Source: Pleomorphomonas sp. PLEO
GTDB taxonomy: Bacteria; Pseudomonadota; Alphaproteobacteria; Rhizobiales; Pleomorphomonadaceae
Direction: 5' to 3'
DNA length: 64,000 nt
Assembly: GCF_041320595.1 (NCBI RefSeq)
Contig: NZ_CP166625.1
Location: forward strand, 2,429,501 to 2,493,500
Shown: positions 17,530 to 27,446 of the stretch, in pieces
How the letters are laid out: every line of letters starts with the position of its first letter
Position numbering within the stretch: position 1 is the stretch's first letter
Made by a program: the position numbers and the translations under genes
Notes under the pieces: generated by a model
What the model was told of the DNA's origin: nothing
The model's input: only the letters and a program-made list of their open reading frames with translations
The model's database searches: none

Positions 17530-17558
17530 TGATCTCTCGCAGTGGGAGCATCGTAAAA
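17530..17558 (+). promoter_or_regulatory. RpoE-type promoter of the amine oxidase-DUF1365-CFA operon
   Basis: TGATCT (17530-17535), 16 bases, CGTAAAA (17552-17558). An upstream ATG at 17529 overlaps this -35 element, so it cannot be the start codon if the promoter is real; the ATG at 17598 is used instead. Confidence 0.72.
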
Positions 17559-17597
17559 TGGATCGTACAGCAAATTCAGGGACAAGCGGGTGTTCAC

Positions 17598-18938
17598 ATG
17601 GTCGAAGAGACAAGAGTCGACAAACGGCTCGAGATCGCGGTCGTTGGATCAGGCATCGCCGGCCTGTCGGCGGCCTGGCTGCTTGCCAGCCGCCACGACG
17701 TGACGGTCTATGAGGTAGACCGCCGGCTGGGCGGCCACAGCAATACCGTGCTGGCCCCGACCGAGGGCGCCTCCATCCCGGTCGATACCGGCTTCATCGT
17801 CTACAACGAGCCGACATATCCCAACCTCACGGCGATGTTTCGCCATCTCGGCGTCGAGACGGAGGCGACCGAAATGTCGTTCGCGGTGTCGATCGACGAC
17901 GGCCGTCTGGAATACGCCGGCTCCGATCTTGCCGGCCTGTTCGCCCAGCCTGTCAATATTCTGCGGCCACGCTTCTACGCCATGATCGCCGATCTCCTGC
18001 GGTTCTACCGGCGTGCGCCGCGCGATGTCGACCAGCTCGACGGGATGACGCTCGCCGCCTATCTCGATGCCAACGGTTATGGCCGCGCCTTCCGCGAGGA
18101 TCATCTCTATCCGATGGCGGCGGCCATCTGGTCGACGCCCGCCGCCGACGTCGGCGCCTACCCGGCCGAGGCCTTCATCCGCTTCTGCGACAACCATGGC
18201 CTGCTAAAGCTGCGCGACCGACCGCAATGGCGAACGGTGAAGGGCGGCAGCCGCGCTTATGTGTCGCGGCTGTCCGAACCGCTCACCGGACGGATGATGA
18301 TCGGCCGCGACGTGAAGATCGTCGAGCGCTCGGCCGCCGGCGTGGTGATCGAGGATGGAGCGAGCCAGCGTCGGTTCGACAAGGTGCTCCTCGCCTGCCA
18401 TGCCGATCAGGCATTGGCGGTCGTCAAAGCGCCCACCGAGGTGGAGCGTCGCGTTCTCGGCGCCTTCCGCTACAGCCGCAACCTTGCCGTTCTGCATGGC
18501 GATCCGCGCCTGATGCCGCGCCGCCGCGCCGCCTGGTCGGCCTGGAACTATCTGGCGACCAGCGACCACTCGTCCGGCCCGTCGGTCACCTACTGGATGA
18601 ACCGGTTGCAGCATATCGACCCCTCGGTACCGCTGTTCGTGACGCTCAACCCGCTCGTTGAGCCGAGCCCCGACCGGATCTACTGCCAGTTCGACTACGA
18701 GCATCCGTTGTTCGACCAGCCGGCCATCGAGGCGCAGAGGCAACTGTGGACGATCCAGGGTGTCGGCAACGTCTGGTACGCCGGCGCCTATTTCGGGGCC
18801 GGTTTCCACGAGGACGGCTTGCAAGCGGGCCTTGCCGCCGCCGAGGCGATGGGCGGCGTACGCCGGCCATGGTCGGTTGAGAGCGAATCCGGCCGCATCC
18901 ATTTGGGTCCTGGCATTTGGGGCGAGGCGGCAGCATGA
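17598..18938 (+). CDS. FAD-dependent amine-oxidase-like oxidoreductase (NAD(P)-binding Rossmann)
   Basis: A 446-residue flavoprotein of the protoporphyrinogen oxidase/amine oxidase superfamily. The N-terminal dinucleotide fold is [19 protein letters not shown] (about residues 13-31), ending in [14 protein letters not shown]. Near the C-terminus [19 protein letters not shown] is the second FAD contact. Homologues travel with DUF1365 and a CFA-synthase-family gene in RpoE-ChrR regulons and probably act on membrane lipid chains. It overlaps the next gene by 4 bp. The true substrate is unknown. Confidence 0.9.
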   Translation: MVEETRVDKRLEIAVVGSGIAGLSAAWLLASRHDVTVYEVDRRLGGHSNTVLAPTEGASIPVDTGFIVYNEPTYPNLTAMFRHLGVETEATEMSFAVSIDDGRLEYAGSDLAGLFAQPVNILRPRFYAMIADLLRFYRRAPRDVDQLDGMTLAAYLDANGYGRAFREDHLYPMAAAIWSTPAADVGAYPAEAFIRFCDNHGLLKLRDRPQWRTVKGGSRAYVSRLSEPLTGRMMIGRDVKIVERSAAGVVIEDGASQRRFDKVLLACHADQALAVVKAPTEVERRVLGAFRYSRNLAVLHGDPRLMPRRRAAWSAWNYLATSDHSSGPSVTYWMNRLQHIDPSVPLFVTLNPLVEPSPDRIYCQFDYEHPLFDQPAIEAQRQLWTIQGVGNVWYAGAYFGAGFHEDGLQAGLAAAEAMGGVRRPWSVESESGRIHLGPGIWGEAAA

Positions 18939-19711
18939 CCTCAGCCCTCTACGCCGGCCAGGTCTTTCATCGACGGCTTCGCCCGGCGCCGCATAGCCTC
19001 AAATACGGCGTCTACATGCTGCATGCCGATCTCCGTCGGCTAGGCGATCTCGGCCGGGCTTGCCGCTTCCTGTCGGTCAACCGCTGGAATATTCTGTCCT
19101 TCCACGAAGCCGACCACGGGCCGGCCGGGGAGGGCGCTCTTGCCGCGCGCATCCGGAGTCTTGCTCTCGAGCATCGCCTCGAATGGGATGGCGCCGGCCT
19201 GACGCTGATCGCCATGCCACGCCTTCTCGGCTTCGTGTTCAATCCGTTCAGCGTCTATTTCTGCCGCAACGCCGACGGTCGGCTGGCGGCGCTGATCTAC
19301 GAGGTCCGCAACACCTTCGGCGGCATGCACCACTATGCCGCCAACGTCGGGCTTGATACGGCCGGCACCATCCATCATTCGGCGACCAAGGATTTCTACG
19401 TCTCGCCCTTCCTGCCGATGGCGATGCACTACCGCTTCCACGTCAAGCCGCCGGCCGAGCGCTTCACCGTCGCCATCGAGGATCACGATGGCGAGGGCCT
19501 GATGCTCTCCGCCTCGATGGCCCTGAGGCGCGAAGACCTCACCGATCGCGCCATCGCCCGTCTGCTCGTCCGCTTCCCGTTGATGACGCTGAAGGTGGTG
19601 GCCGGCATCCACTGGGAGGCGCTGAAGCTGTGGCTGAAGCGCGTCCCCTTCCATCCCCGCCCCGGTGGCGGTCCCAAAGGCTTCAATCCCACGGAAAGGT
19701 CTTCCGGATGA
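18935..19711 (+). CDS. DUF1365 family protein
   Basis: A 258-residue protein with the family blocks [47 protein letters not shown] and [14 protein letters not shown]1365 has no assigned activity but is consistently encoded between an FAD amine oxidase and a CFA-synthase homologue, as here. Its ATG overlaps the oxidase stop (ATGA) and its stop overlaps the cfa start, implying tight co-translation and a joint role in lipid modification. Confidence 0.92.
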   Translation: MTSALYAGQVFHRRLRPAPHSLKYGVYMLHADLRRLGDLGRACRFLSVNRWNILSFHEADHGPAGEGALAARIRSLALEHRLEWDGAGLTLIAMPRLLGFVFNPFSVYFCRNADGRLAALIYEVRNTFGGMHHYAANVGLDTAGTIHHSATKDFYVSPFLPMAMHYRFHVKPPAERFTVAIEDHDGEGLMLSASMALRREDLTDRAIARLLVRFPLMTLKVVAGIHWEALKLWLKRVPFHPRPGGGPKGFNPTERSSG

Positions 19712-20940
19712 CGTCACTCTCCACGCTCGCCCCGTCGATCGTCAGCCTGGCGTTACCGACCCCGCTGCGCGTCGCCTTCGTCAAGCGCATGCTTGGCAAG
19801 GTCGAGCGCGGGCGTCTGTCGGTCGTGCTGCCCGACGGCACCTGTCTTACCGCGGTCGGGCATCTGCCTGGGGCGACGGCCGAACTCAGGATCCTGCGCT
19901 GGCGGGCGGTCGGGCGTTTGCTGACCGGCGGCGATGTCGGCTTTGCCGAGTCCTATGTCGACGGCGATTGGGATACGCCCGATCTCGTCGCGTTCGTCAC
20001 GCTGTGCGCCGACAATCTCGATACCTTGGTCAAGGTTGCCGAGGCGTCGCTGCCGGTGCGGCTGACCCAGCGCCTGTTGATGCTGATGCGCCGCAATTCC
20101 AAGAGCGGCAGCCGGCGCAACATCATGGCTCACTACGACCTCGGCAATGCCTTCTATGCCGAGTGGCTCGATCGGGAGATGATCTATTCCTCGGCGCTCT
20201 ACGAGCAGGGCGACGATCTCGAAGCCGCCCAGAGGCGCAAGTTTCAGCGCATCGCCGACATGCTCCAGCTCGACGGCGGCCAATCGGTGCTGGAGATCGG
20301 CTGCGGCTGGGGCGGGCTTGCCGCCTATCTCGTCGGTGCCGGTGCTCAGTCGGTCGAGGGTATCACGCTGTCGCCGGCCCAACTGGCCATCGGTCAGGAT
20401 AGGGTGCAGGAGCGCGGCCTTGCCGAGTGCGTGTCGCTGGAGTTGCGCGACTATCGCGACGTGCAAGGGCAATACGACCGCATCGTGTCGATCGAAATGT
20501 TCGAGGCGGTGGGCGAGGCCTATTGGCGCGGCTATTTCGACAAGCTGCGTGAGGCGTTGACGCCGGGTGGCCGGGCCGTGGTGCAGGTGATCACCATCGC
20601 CGACGACCGCTTCGAGCATTACCGCAGCCATCCCGACATGATCCAGACCATGGTGTTTCCCGGCGGCATGCTGCCCAGCAAGGCGGTGTTCGCCGAAGTG
20701 GCCGAAGAGGCGGGCTTTGCCTTGCGCGACAGGCTGGATTTCGGCCTCTCCTACGCCAGGACACTCGCCGACTGGCGGCACCGCTTCGAGGCGGCATGGC
20801 CTAGGATCGCCGACCTTGGCCATTCCGCCGCCTTCAAGCGCCTGTGGTCCTATTACCTCGCCTATTGCGAGGCGGGTTTCCGGACTGGGCGGATCGACGT
20901 CAGCCTCTACGCGCTGGAGCCGGTCAGCGTGCCGAAGTAA
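19708..20940 (+). CDS. Cyclopropane-fatty-acyl-phospholipid synthase family SAM methyltransferase
   Basis: A 410-residue CFA-synthase-family enzyme. The SAM site [17 protein letters not shown] (about residues 193-209), [31 protein letters not shown] and [11 protein letters not shown] are typical, as is [12 protein letters not shown]. The reaction is transfer of a methylene/methyl group to an unsaturated acyl chain of membrane phospholipid. Relatives in Rhodobacter are RpoE targets and include enzymes of furan fatty-acid formation, so the product may be a cyclopropane, methylated or furan acid. Last gene of the operon. Confidence 0.92.
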   Translation: MTSLSTLAPSIVSLALPTPLRVAFVKRMLGKVERGRLSVVLPDGTCLTAVGHLPGATAELRILRWRAVGRLLTGGDVGFAESYVDGDWDTPDLVAFVTLCADNLDTLVKVAEASLPVRLTQRLLMLMRRNSKSGSRRNIMAHYDLGNAFYAEWLDREMIYSSALYEQGDDLEAAQRRKFQRIADMLQLDGGQSVLEIGCGWGGLAAYLVGAGAQSVEGITLSPAQLAIGQDRVQERGLAECVSLELRDYRDVQGQYDRIVSIEMFEAVGEAYWRGYFDKLREALTPGGRAVVQVITIADDRFEHYRSHPDMIQTMVFPGGMLPSKAVFAEVAEEAGFALRDRLDFGLSYARTLADWRHRFEAAWPRIADLGHSAAFKRLWSYYLAYCEAGFRTGRIDVSLYALEPVSVPK

Positions 20941-20981
20941 GCGCCGAGACGGAAGCATCGCTTGCCGATATCGGTCGCAAT

Positions 20982-21005
20982 TTGTATATGTACTTGCATA
21001 TGCAA
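20982..21005. promoter_or_regulatory. VapBC operator/promoter palindrome
   Basis: TTGCATATGCAA (20994-21005) is a perfect 12-bp palindrome, preceded by a near copy TTGTATATG (20982-20990). It sits just before the antitoxin ribosome site, as expected for an AbrB-type autorepressor. Confidence 0.65.
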
Positions 21006-21015
21006 AGGGGGCGGT

Positions 21016-21285
21016 ATGTCCAAGCTGCGCCACCAGGAACCAGCTTCGCCTCGCGAGGCCAAGCTGTTTCGCAACAACAAGAGCCAAGCCGTACGCATCC
21101 CGGCCGATTTCGAGCTGCCGGGTGATCGGGTCATGATCCACCGCGACGGTGACCGGTTGATCCTCGAACCGATGCCGCGCAAGAGCCTGTTGGACGTGTT
21201 GGCCGGGCTTCAGCCGCTTGCCGATGCCGACCGGTTCCCGGAGATCGATGCCACGCTACTGCCGGTCAAGGATATCGACCTGTGA
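21016..21285 (+). CDS. vapB: VapB-type antitoxin (SpoVT-AbrB fold)
   Basis: An 89-residue protein. The DNA-binding swapped-hairpin domain is AKLFRNNKSQAVRIPADFEL followed by DRVMIHRDGDRLILEP, standard for VapB. The C-terminal tail (about 57-89) would wrap the toxin. ATG 21016 has AAGGGG upstream. It overlaps vapC by 4 bp and likely represses the pair through the palindrome at 20994-21005. Confidence 0.9.
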   Translation: MSKLRHQEPASPREAKLFRNNKSQAVRIPADFELPGDRVMIHRDGDRLILEPMPRKSLLDVLAGLQPLADADRFPEIDATLLPVKDIDL

Positions 21286-21695
21286 TCTACATGCTCGACA
21301 CCAACATCGTGTCCGAGCTTGCCCGCAACCCGCAGGGCGTTGTGACCGAACGCATCGCGGCGGTGGGGCCGGACGCGATCTGCGTCAGCATCATCACGGC
21401 GGCGGAGCTGCGTTATGGCTGCGCCAAGAAAGGTTCAGCCAAGCTCACGGCCCAGATCGAAGCAATCCTCGGCGGCTTGCAAGTGGCGGCGCTCGACGTG
21501 CCTGTTGACGCCGAATACGGTGCCGTCCGCGCCCAGTTCGAACAAGCTGGCCGCCCCATCGGCCCCAACGACCTGCTGATCGCCGCCCATGCGCTGACGC
21601 TCGGCGCCGTGCTGGTGACGGCCAATGTCGGCGAGTTCTCTCGGGTTGAGGGGCTCAAAGTCGAAAACTGGTTGGGGTCGGGCGAGAGCCTCTGA
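21282..21695 (+). CDS. vapC: VapC-type PIN-domain ribonuclease toxin
   Basis: A 137-residue PIN domain protein starting at GTG 21282. The conserved acidic residues are in MLDTNIVSEL (Asp6), TAAELRYG (Glu) and PNDLLIAAHAL (Asp), with NVGEF near the end; together they bind the Mg/Mn needed to cut RNA. It is neutralised by the VapB protein encoded immediately upstream. Confidence 0.92.
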   Translation: MIYMLDTNIVSELARNPQGVVTERIAAVGPDAICVSIITAAELRYGCAKKGSAKLTAQIEAILGGLQVAALDVPVDAEYGAVRAQFEQAGRPIGPNDLLIAAHALTLGAVLVTANVGEFSRVEGLKVENWLGSGESL

Positions 21696-21713
21696 ATGAA
21701 TTGCGCGTCCGCT

Positions 21714-22703
21714 TTACGGACAGCCAAATTCGGCGGCGGCGGCCACGAGCGTTGGACGAAGGGCAATCGAGCAAACGGGCGGTGCGCCGGTCTGTTGCAA
21801 CAGGATGCGCTCACCGGCGATACGGCCGATCTCGTGGGGGTCTTGATTGATGGAGGCGATATAGGCGCCGCTGAGCAACGGGATCTCATTGAGATCGAAG
21901 CCGGCGATGGCGATGTCGTTCTTGCGTTCGGGCAGCATGTCGCCAAGCGCCTTGATGACGCCGACGGCCATCAGGTTGTTGGTGACGAAAATCGCATCGA
22001 ACGCCACACCCGATTGAATGATGCGCTGCATCGCCCGGTAGCCGCCATCCAGGCGATTGTTGCCGCGCTCTATTCTCACGACTTCGATCGGTGGGTTTGC
22101 CTTGGCGGAACTGAGAAATCCGTCCAGACGGGCCTGACTTGTCGGATTTTCAGGGCCGACCACGCAAGCCACAGCCTTGGAGCCCTCTGCGAGCAGATGT
22201 TGTGCGGCAAGCTGTCCACCCGCCGTGTTGTCGGTCAGGATGGTGTCAAAGGCGCCGTTCGGCACGGCCCGGTCGACCACCACCACCGGAATGCCGGCAC
22301 CGACAATCCGCTGGAGATCGGTGGTGTCGGAGGAGGGGGCGATCACCACGCCGCCGACCCGTTCGGCCAGCGCCACTTCCAGATAGCGGCGTTCCTTCTC
22401 CGGATCGTCGTCGGAGCTGCCGATGAACACGCAGGTGTCGCGGGGCTGGCATATTTCCTCCACACCGCGGGCAAGTCGGGTGAAGAAGGTGTTTTCGAAA
22501 TCCGGGACGATCAGGGCCCAAAGGTGCGACGTCGATTTTCGCATGCGTTGCGCGGTGCGGCTCGGCGTGTAGTTGAGCCTGGAAACCGTCGCCTGGACGC
22601 GCTCCACCAGATCCTCGCGGACCTTGAGACCGTTGAGAACGCGCGACACCGTTGCAACCGATACGCCGGCATGGCGGGCTACGTCGTAGATTGTGGCGGT
22701 CAC
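21714..22703 (-). CDS. LacI-family transcriptional regulator
   Basis: A 329-residue repressor. The N-terminal HTH reads IYDVARHAGVSVATVSRVLNG (about residues 5-25), followed by a hinge and a periplasmic-binding-like effector domain (WALIVPDFENTFFTRLARG, GPENPTSQARLDGF). It is encoded downstream of, and on the same strand as, the transporter/oxidase operon. The inverted repeat at 27447-27481 has LacI-like CG-centred arms and is its likely target. Confidence 0.9.
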   Translation of the reverse strand: MTATIYDVARHAGVSVATVSRVLNGLKVREDLVERVQATVSRLNYTPSRTAQRMRKSTSHLWALIVPDFENTFFTRLARGVEEICQPRDTCVFIGSSDDDPEKERRYLEVALAERVGGVVIAPSSDTTDLQRIVGAGIPVVVVDRAVPNGAFDTILTDNTAGGQLAAQHLLAEGSKAVACVVGPENPTSQARLDGFLSSAKANPPIEVVRIERGNNRLDGGYRAMQRIIQSGVAFDAIFVTNNLMAVGVIKALGDMLPERKNDIAIAGFDLNEIPLLSGAYIASINQDPHEIGRIAGERILLQQTGAPPVCSIALRPTLVAAAAEFGCP

Positions 22704-22731
22704 GCCCTCACCCCAGCGATCGAGATCAACG

Positions 22732-22760
22732 ATCGACCGGCCCCATCAAGGCCGGTCGAT
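22732..22760 (-). terminator. Hairpin between the catabolic operon and lacI
   Basis: An 11-bp perfect stem, ATCGACCGGCC (22732-22742) / GGCCGGTCGAT (22750-22760), with a 7-nt loop. It lies after the last operon gene and before lacI. There is no clear U tract, so it may attenuate or protect the transcript rather than terminate it. Confidence 0.5.
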
Positions 22761-22782
22761 TCTATTTCTACAAGAACCGGCG

Positions 22783-23544
22783 CTAAATTTCACGCGCCGC
22801 CCACTTGCACATCCGCTCCCACAGAAGGCCGTAATTCTCCCATTCGTGGAGATTTCCGCACCAGTGATAGACGGGGTCGGTGGTGTAGGCGATCGACCGG
22901 CCCTTGCCGAACTCGGCCACGGCCATGAATACGTCGCCGCGCACCTTCATCAGGACGTCCGCCTCGGGTTTGGCCTCGACCTGATTATAGCCGAGGATGA
23001 CGCGTTCGGGGTCGAACGTGACGTCCTTCAGGATCGGATGGTCGGTGACGAGCACGTCGAGCTTGGCGCCATCGGGCGTTTCGATGCGATCGTCGATACC
23101 ACGCTGGATGAGCACCGGCAGGACCTTCTCGATCGGCGTGCCGCCCCAGATGCCCTTGCCTTCAATTCCCGAGAAGGTGGTGTAGCCGCCGGCCATGATC
23201 AGGCCGCCGCCGTTCTCCACCCACTTGCGGAAGTTGCCCACCCGGTCCGGGCCCATGGGAACGATGCGCTCCCGGTTGCCGGGCAGAAGCGCGAAGTTGT
23301 TGTAGCCGACATCGCTGAGGATGATCACGTCCCATTGCGCGAACTGCTCCGGCGTCATCGGAAAATCAGCCCGGATCTTGTCGGCCGGCATGTGGGTGAG
23401 CGCAATTCCCGGACGTGGTGCGAGCGCCTCGCGCAGAACTCTTGCCGAGTCTCGATAGTAGTTGTGGATGAAAGTGTCCATGCCTTTCGCCGTGATCAGC
23501 GTTTCGGCTTGGGTATCTCCACAGTACAGGACGCGAACTACCAT
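22783..23544 (-). CDS. Glutamine amidotransferase-like protein (ThuA-like class I GATase fold)
   Basis: A 253-residue cytoplasmic protein of the GATase1-like/ThuA group: VLYCGDTQAETLITAKGMD, WDVIILSDVGYNN, FRKWVENGGGLIMAGGYTTF and SIAYTTDPVYHW. A GATase-type nucleophilic cysteine is not evident at the elbow (MAGGYTTF), so it may be a sugar- or lactam-modifying relative rather than a true amidotransferase. AGAGGAG lies before ATG 23544. Last structural gene of the LacI-associated operon. Confidence 0.8.
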   Translation of the reverse strand: MVVRVLYCGDTQAETLITAKGMDTFIHNYYRDSARVLREALAPRPGIALTHMPADKIRADFPMTPEQFAQWDVIILSDVGYNNFALLPGNRERIVPMGPDRVGNFRKWVENGGGLIMAGGYTTFSGIEGKGIWGGTPIEKVLPVLIQRGIDDRIETPDGAKLDVLVTDHPILKDVTFDPERVILGYNQVEAKPEADVLMKVRGDVFMAVAEFGKGRSIAYTTDPVYHWCGNLHEWENYGLLWERMCKWAAREI

Positions 23545-23577
23545 TATATACTCTCCTCTGCGCGACGGTATGCCCGA

Positions 23578-24498
23578 TCAGTTGCTTGGCTGATTGAAGC
23601 GCAGACCGTCATTGACTGTGATCTTGTCGAGGCCGTTGGCCTCCATCCCCCAGGCGGCCAGGATCTTGCCGTAGCTGCCCTCGGCCTTCATCTCGGTGAG
23701 CGCGGCCTGGACCGCGTCGCGAAGGGCCGTGGAGGTCTTCTTGAACGGCATGGCGTTGTAGCCGCTGCCGTATTGCTCGAAGGACAGAACTTCGAGGTTG
23801 GCCGCATCCGGCGAAGTCTTGATGATGTAGGCGGCGACGCCGTACTGGTACATGGAGGCGTCGGCGCGTTGCGTGCGCACCTGAAGCAGGGCCTGGTTGA
23901 TGTCGGGGAACACCTGGATCTTGATCGGCTTATCGCCGCACTTCTCGTTCTGCTTTTCGACCAGCCCCTGCATGACGGAGCCTTGGAGAACGGCGGCGCT
24001 CTTGCCGCAGAGGTCGGCGATGGTCTTGATGCCGAGCGGATTGCCCTTCGCCACGACGATGGCATTGCCGTCGGTGGAATAGTCGACGAAGTCGACCTTC
24101 TGCTCGCGGGCCGGCGTATCGCCCATGGAGGTGATCGCCAGATCGAAGCGTCCCGCCTCGATGGAGGCGATGATGCCGGGGAATTTGACGGTCGACCATT
24201 CCGCCTTGAGCCCCAGCTTGGCGGCGATGGCGTTGCCGAGGTCAACGTCCGAGCCGGTCAGCGTCGAGCCGTCGGCCTGGTAGAACGTGTAGGGAGGCGC
24301 GCTCGGATCGGTGACGATCTTCAGCGTTCCGCCCCGTAGATCGGCAGGCAGTTTCTCGGCGAGGGCCGGAGAGGCTTCGACGGATAGAGTCTCGCCGGTC
24401 GGGCCGATTTTCAAGTCTTCGGCCAGTGCCGTGTAGGTGCTGCTCATCAAAACGACGAAGGATGCAAGTGCGGCGGCCGAGTATTTCAGTGCTGGCAT
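23578..24498 (-). CDS. Amino-acid ABC transporter substrate-binding protein
   Basis: A 306-residue periplasmic binding protein of the family 3 (polar amino acid/opine) class. A signal peptide ends at about residue 26 (STYTALAED). Ligand-fold blocks include IVTDPSAPPYTFYQADGSTLTGSDVDLGN split across the lobe, then GRFDLAITSMGDTPAREQKVDFVDY. GAGGAGAACG lies before ATG 24498. It works with the permease at 26558 and the ATPase at 25758. Confidence 0.92.
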   Translation of the reverse strand: MPALKYSAAALASFVVLMSSTYTALAEDLKIGPTGETLSVEASPALAEKLPADLRGGTLKIVTDPSAPPYTFYQADGSTLTGSDVDLGNAIAAKLGLKAEWSTVKFPGIIASIEAGRFDLAITSMGDTPAREQKVDFVDYSTDGNAIVVAKGNPLGIKTIADLCGKSAAVLQGSVMQGLVEKQNEKCGDKPIKIQVFPDINQALLQVRTQRADASMYQYGVAAYIIKTSPDAANLEVLSFEQYGSGYNAMPFKKTSTALRDAVQAALTEMKAEGSYGKILAAWGMEANGLDKITVNDGLRFNQPSN

Positions 24499-24593
24499 TT
24501 TCGTTCTCCTCTGGTTTTGTTGGACCCTGCGTAGACAGGCCTATTGGCGGCCTTTTTTATTTCTTGGTATTCGCGATCGTCTTTGGATCGCGA

Positions 24594-25730
24594 TCACGCC
24601 GATAGGGCGGGACGATCGGCGGAGAAATGCGCCTTGATGTAGCTGGCATCGCCGCCATCGATGAGATCGGCGATGGCAACGCCGACGGCGGGCGCCATCT
24701 TGTAGCCGTGGCCGGAGAAGCCGGCGGCAATGACGATCCGCTCACTTGCCGGGTGGTGATCGATGATCGGATGGTCGTCGGTGGTGAAGCCGTCGAGATA
24801 GACGCCGGACCGGGCCGGCTCCGGATCGACGCCTTCAAGCAGTGTCTGGGCAACCTTGCGCATGATGGCCGTGTCGGCGTGACTGACGGTTCGAATGACC
24901 TCGTCAGGGTTGATGTTGCTCAGGAAATTGACCGGCGGCATAATCTTGATCGTCCAGCCGTCCATCGACGGAAAGCCTGAGTAATCGATTTCTGAAGTGC
25001 GCCGAAGACAGACCGGGAAGCGGTCCGGCAGGTAGGCTCTGACATCGTCGACGCCGAACCAGGTTCCCACCAGCCGCCGGGCGATGAAGCGCGGCGACGG
25101 CACGGAAATCGCCCGGGTGCCCCAGGCGCCGCAAGTGACCACCGCCGCGTCGAAACGCCGGGTCGTGCCGTCCACGGTAATGTCGACGCCGTCGGCGACC
25201 GGCTCGATGCGCTCGACCTCGCATCCTTCGGTGAGGGTGGCGCCCGCCGCCTTGGCTGCCTTGACCGCCGCCCGAACGCCCAACTCGGGACGAAGCAGGG
25301 CGCCGTCGATGTCGAACAGCGCGAACTCGCCGCCGGACAGCCGGTGCTGCGGGAAGCGGTGATGCAGTTCCGCCTCGTCGAGAACCTCGTGGCGAACATC
25401 GTGTTGGCGGGCGCCTTCAATGGTGCCGAGGAGCCAGTCGGCGTCCCGATCGCCGATGTAGAGGCACCCGGTGGGATAATGGAATTTGCGGTCCGATCCG
25501 GCCTGCAATTCCTTCCACAGCTCCAGCGACTGCTTGAGCAGGGGGATGTACTGTTGGCCCTCCCGGTAGGCGAGGCGGAAGATCCTGGATTCGGCGCCAT
25601 GGGCGCTCATGTCGTGGGGAACGCCCATGCGGTCGAAACCCGCCACCTGGTATCCCCGTTTGGCCAGCTGCCACAGCGCCATGCTGCCCATGGCGCCAAC
25701 TCCAACGACTGCGATGCTCTTGGAGGCCAT
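24594..25730 (-). CDS. FAD-dependent N-methylamino acid oxidase (sarcosine oxidase/SolA-like)
   Basis: A 378-residue flavoenzyme of the monomeric sarcosine oxidase/N-methyltryptophan oxidase family. The N-terminal FAD fold is VVGVGAMGSMALWQLAKRG (about residues 7-25), with HGAESRIFRLAYREG next. The C-terminal GFSGHGYKMAPAVGVAIADL holds the covalent-flavin region, although the usual Cys of that loop is not obvious. It oxidises the N-methyl or secondary amine of the imported substrate to an aldehyde plus H2O2. ATG 25730 is preferred over a TTG at 25745. Confidence 0.88.
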   Translation of the reverse strand: MASKSIAVVGVGAMGSMALWQLAKRGYQVAGFDRMGVPHDMSAHGAESRIFRLAYREGQQYIPLLKQSLELWKELQAGSDRKFHYPTGCLYIGDRDADWLLGTIEGARQHDVRHEVLDEAELHHRFPQHRLSGGEFALFDIDGALLRPELGVRAAVKAAKAAGATLTEGCEVERIEPVADGVDITVDGTTRRFDAAVVTCGAWGTRAISVPSPRFIARRLVGTWFGVDDVRAYLPDRFPVCLRRTSEIDYSGFPSMDGWTIKIMPPVNFLSNINPDEVIRTVSHADTAIMRKVAQTLLEGVDPEPARSGVYLDGFTTDDHPIIDHHPASERIVIAAGFSGHGYKMAPAVGVAIADLIDGGDASYIKAHFSADRPALSA

Positions 25731-25757
25731 TCTTCGCCACTCCAAACGAAAGAGGAT

Positions 25758-26561
25758 TCACTTGATTTTCGACAGAAAGGCTTTGGTTCTCGGCTCGGTT
25801 GGGTTGGCGAGCAGCTCGCCCGAGACGCCCTGCTCGACGATGGCGCCACCGTCCATGAACACGACGCGGTCGCTGACTTCGCGGGCAAAGCCGATTTCAT
25901 GGGTGACCACCACCATGGTCATCCCTGACTGCGCGAGGCCGGTCATCACCGACAGCACCTCGTGGACGAGTTCGGGATCGAGCGCCGAGGTTGGCTCGTC
26001 GAACAGCAACACCTTGGGTTCCATCGCCACGGCGCGGGCGATGGCGACGCGCTGCTGCTGTCCGCCGGACAGCTGCGAGGGACGATGATGGATGAAGCGT
26101 TCGAGACCGACGGACGCCAGCACCGATCGCGCGATCTCCCGGGCCTTGAGGCGCGGCATCCGCTTGACCAAGCGCAGTGCCAAGGCAACGTTGTCCTCGG
26201 CGGTCAGGTTGGAAAACAGATTGAAGCGCTGGAATACCATGCCGATGGCCGCCCGCTGCCGGGCGAACACCGCTGCCGGTACTTCCCAGAGCACGCCGTC
26301 GATCTCCTGGCAGGCGACACGCTCGCCATCGACCCAGACGCCGCCCAGATCGGGCGTTTCGAGGAAGTTGAGGCAGCGCAGGAACGTGCTCTTGCCCGAG
26401 CCTGAGGGACCGATGATGCAGACGACCTCGCCCCGTTTGACCTCGAGGGAAACCCCTTTGAGAACCAGATGCTCTCCGAAAGACTTGGTGATGTCGCGGG
26501 CACGCAGCATGACGGGGGCGTCGACCGTACGGGCGGTGATGGCGGGAGCCAGCGCGTTCAT
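25758..26561 (-). CDS. Polar amino-acid ABC transporter ATP-binding protein
   Basis: A 267-residue ATPase of the GlnQ/HisP class: Walker [11 protein letters not shown]-loop [13 protein letters not shown], signature [16 protein letters not shown], Walker [15 protein letters not shown] and H-loop [10 protein letters not shown]. It overlaps the permease gene by 4 bp and energises uptake for the adjacent oxidase pathway. Confidence 0.94.
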   Translation of the reverse strand: MNALAPAITARTVDAPVMLRARDITKSFGEHLVLKGVSLEVKRGEVVCIIGPSGSGKSTFLRCLNFLETPDLGGVWVDGERVACQEIDGVLWEVPAAVFARQRAAIGMVFQRFNLFSNLTAEDNVALALRLVKRMPRLKAREIARSVLASVGLERFIHHRPSQLSGGQQQRVAIARAVAMEPKVLLFDEPTSALDPELVHEVLSVMTGLAQSGMTMVVVTHEIGFAREVSDRVVFMDGGAIVEQGVSGELLANPTEPRTKAFLSKIK

Positions 26562-27433
26562 GGCAGTTCTCCCACGACACGTCGGATGGCCCGGTCGTCC
26601 CCGAAGCGGCGCTCCAGCCAGAACTGGATGCCCGAGGCAATGGTGGTCAGCGCCAGGTACCAGAGCGAAGCGACGATCAAGAGCTCGATAACCTGGAAAT
26701 TGCGAGCGTAAATGTCCTCGCTCTTGGTCAGCAGCTCCTGGGCGCCGATGACCGAGACCAGGGATGTGTTCTTCAGCATGCCGATGGTCTGGTTGGCGGT
26801 CGGTGGAATGATCACCTTCAATGCCTGGGGCAGGATGATGTGCGCCATCACCTGTCCGCCCCCGAGGCCGACGCTCTGGGCGGCCTCACGCTGCCCCTTG
26901 TCGACCGAGCTGATGCCGGCGCGGACGATTTCCGACATGTAAGCGGCTTCGTTGAGGCCCAGCCCCAACAGTGCGGCCATGAAGGGCGTCACCAGCATAT
27001 TGACCGAGATCGACCAGCCACCGAAGCCGACGGTGGGGAACACCAGCGCGATGTTGAACCAGAAGATCAGCTGCACCAGCAGCGGCGTGCCTCGGAACAT
27101 CCAGACGTAGAGCATCGAAGCGGCCGAGACCGCCGGATAACGCGAGACGGCCATGACCGCCAGAGCGACGCCGAGCAGGACGCCGACGATCATCGACAGC
27201 GCCGTCAGTTCCAGCGTCATCACCAGCCCGGACAGGATCGCCGGGTGGAGGAGGAACGCCCAGATGATCGTCCAGTTGAAGGCGCCGCTGGTCATGATGT
27301 AGGCGGCCAGTGCGGCGACTGCGAAAACAACGATCGAAGTGATGCCGATACGCTTGCCACGACCGAGGGCTCGAGGCTTTCCGGAGAGATAATCTTGGGC
27401 GCCGCTGACGGTGGAGGGAGACGCGTTTGTCAT
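26558..27433 (-). CDS. Polar amino-acid ABC transporter permease
   Basis: A 291-residue inner-membrane permease of the HisM/GlnP type. Several TM helices span about residues 30-275; [17 protein letters not shown] and the EAA-like loop [20 protein letters not shown] are diagnostic. Only one permease is encoded, so it probably acts as a homodimer. First gene of the operon, directly behind the 14-bp inverted-repeat operator. Confidence 0.93.
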   Translation of the reverse strand: MTNASPSTVSGAQDYLSGKPRALGRGKRIGITSIVVFAVAALAAYIMTSGAFNWTIIWAFLLHPAILSGLVMTLELTALSMIVGVLLGVALAVMAVSRYPAVSAASMLYVWMFRGTPLLVQLIFWFNIALVFPTVGFGGWSISVNMLVTPFMAALLGLGLNEAAYMSEIVRAGISSVDKGQREAAQSVGLGGGQVMAHIILPQALKVIIPPTANQTIGMLKNTSLVSVIGAQELLTKSEDIYARNFQVIELLIVASLWYLALTTIASGIQFWLERRFGDDRAIRRVVGELP

Positions 27434-27446
27434 GTGTACCCCGCTC

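Noticed and set aside
17529-17597. Longer oxidase start at ATG 17529
   Set aside because: It overlaps the -35 element TGATCT of the predicted promoter; the added residues match no family sequence.
24537-24558. AGGCC-tattggc-GGCCT followed by six T on the plus strand, terminator-like
   Set aside because: No plus-strand gene ends here; it lies inside a minus-strand operon gap, so it is probably chance.
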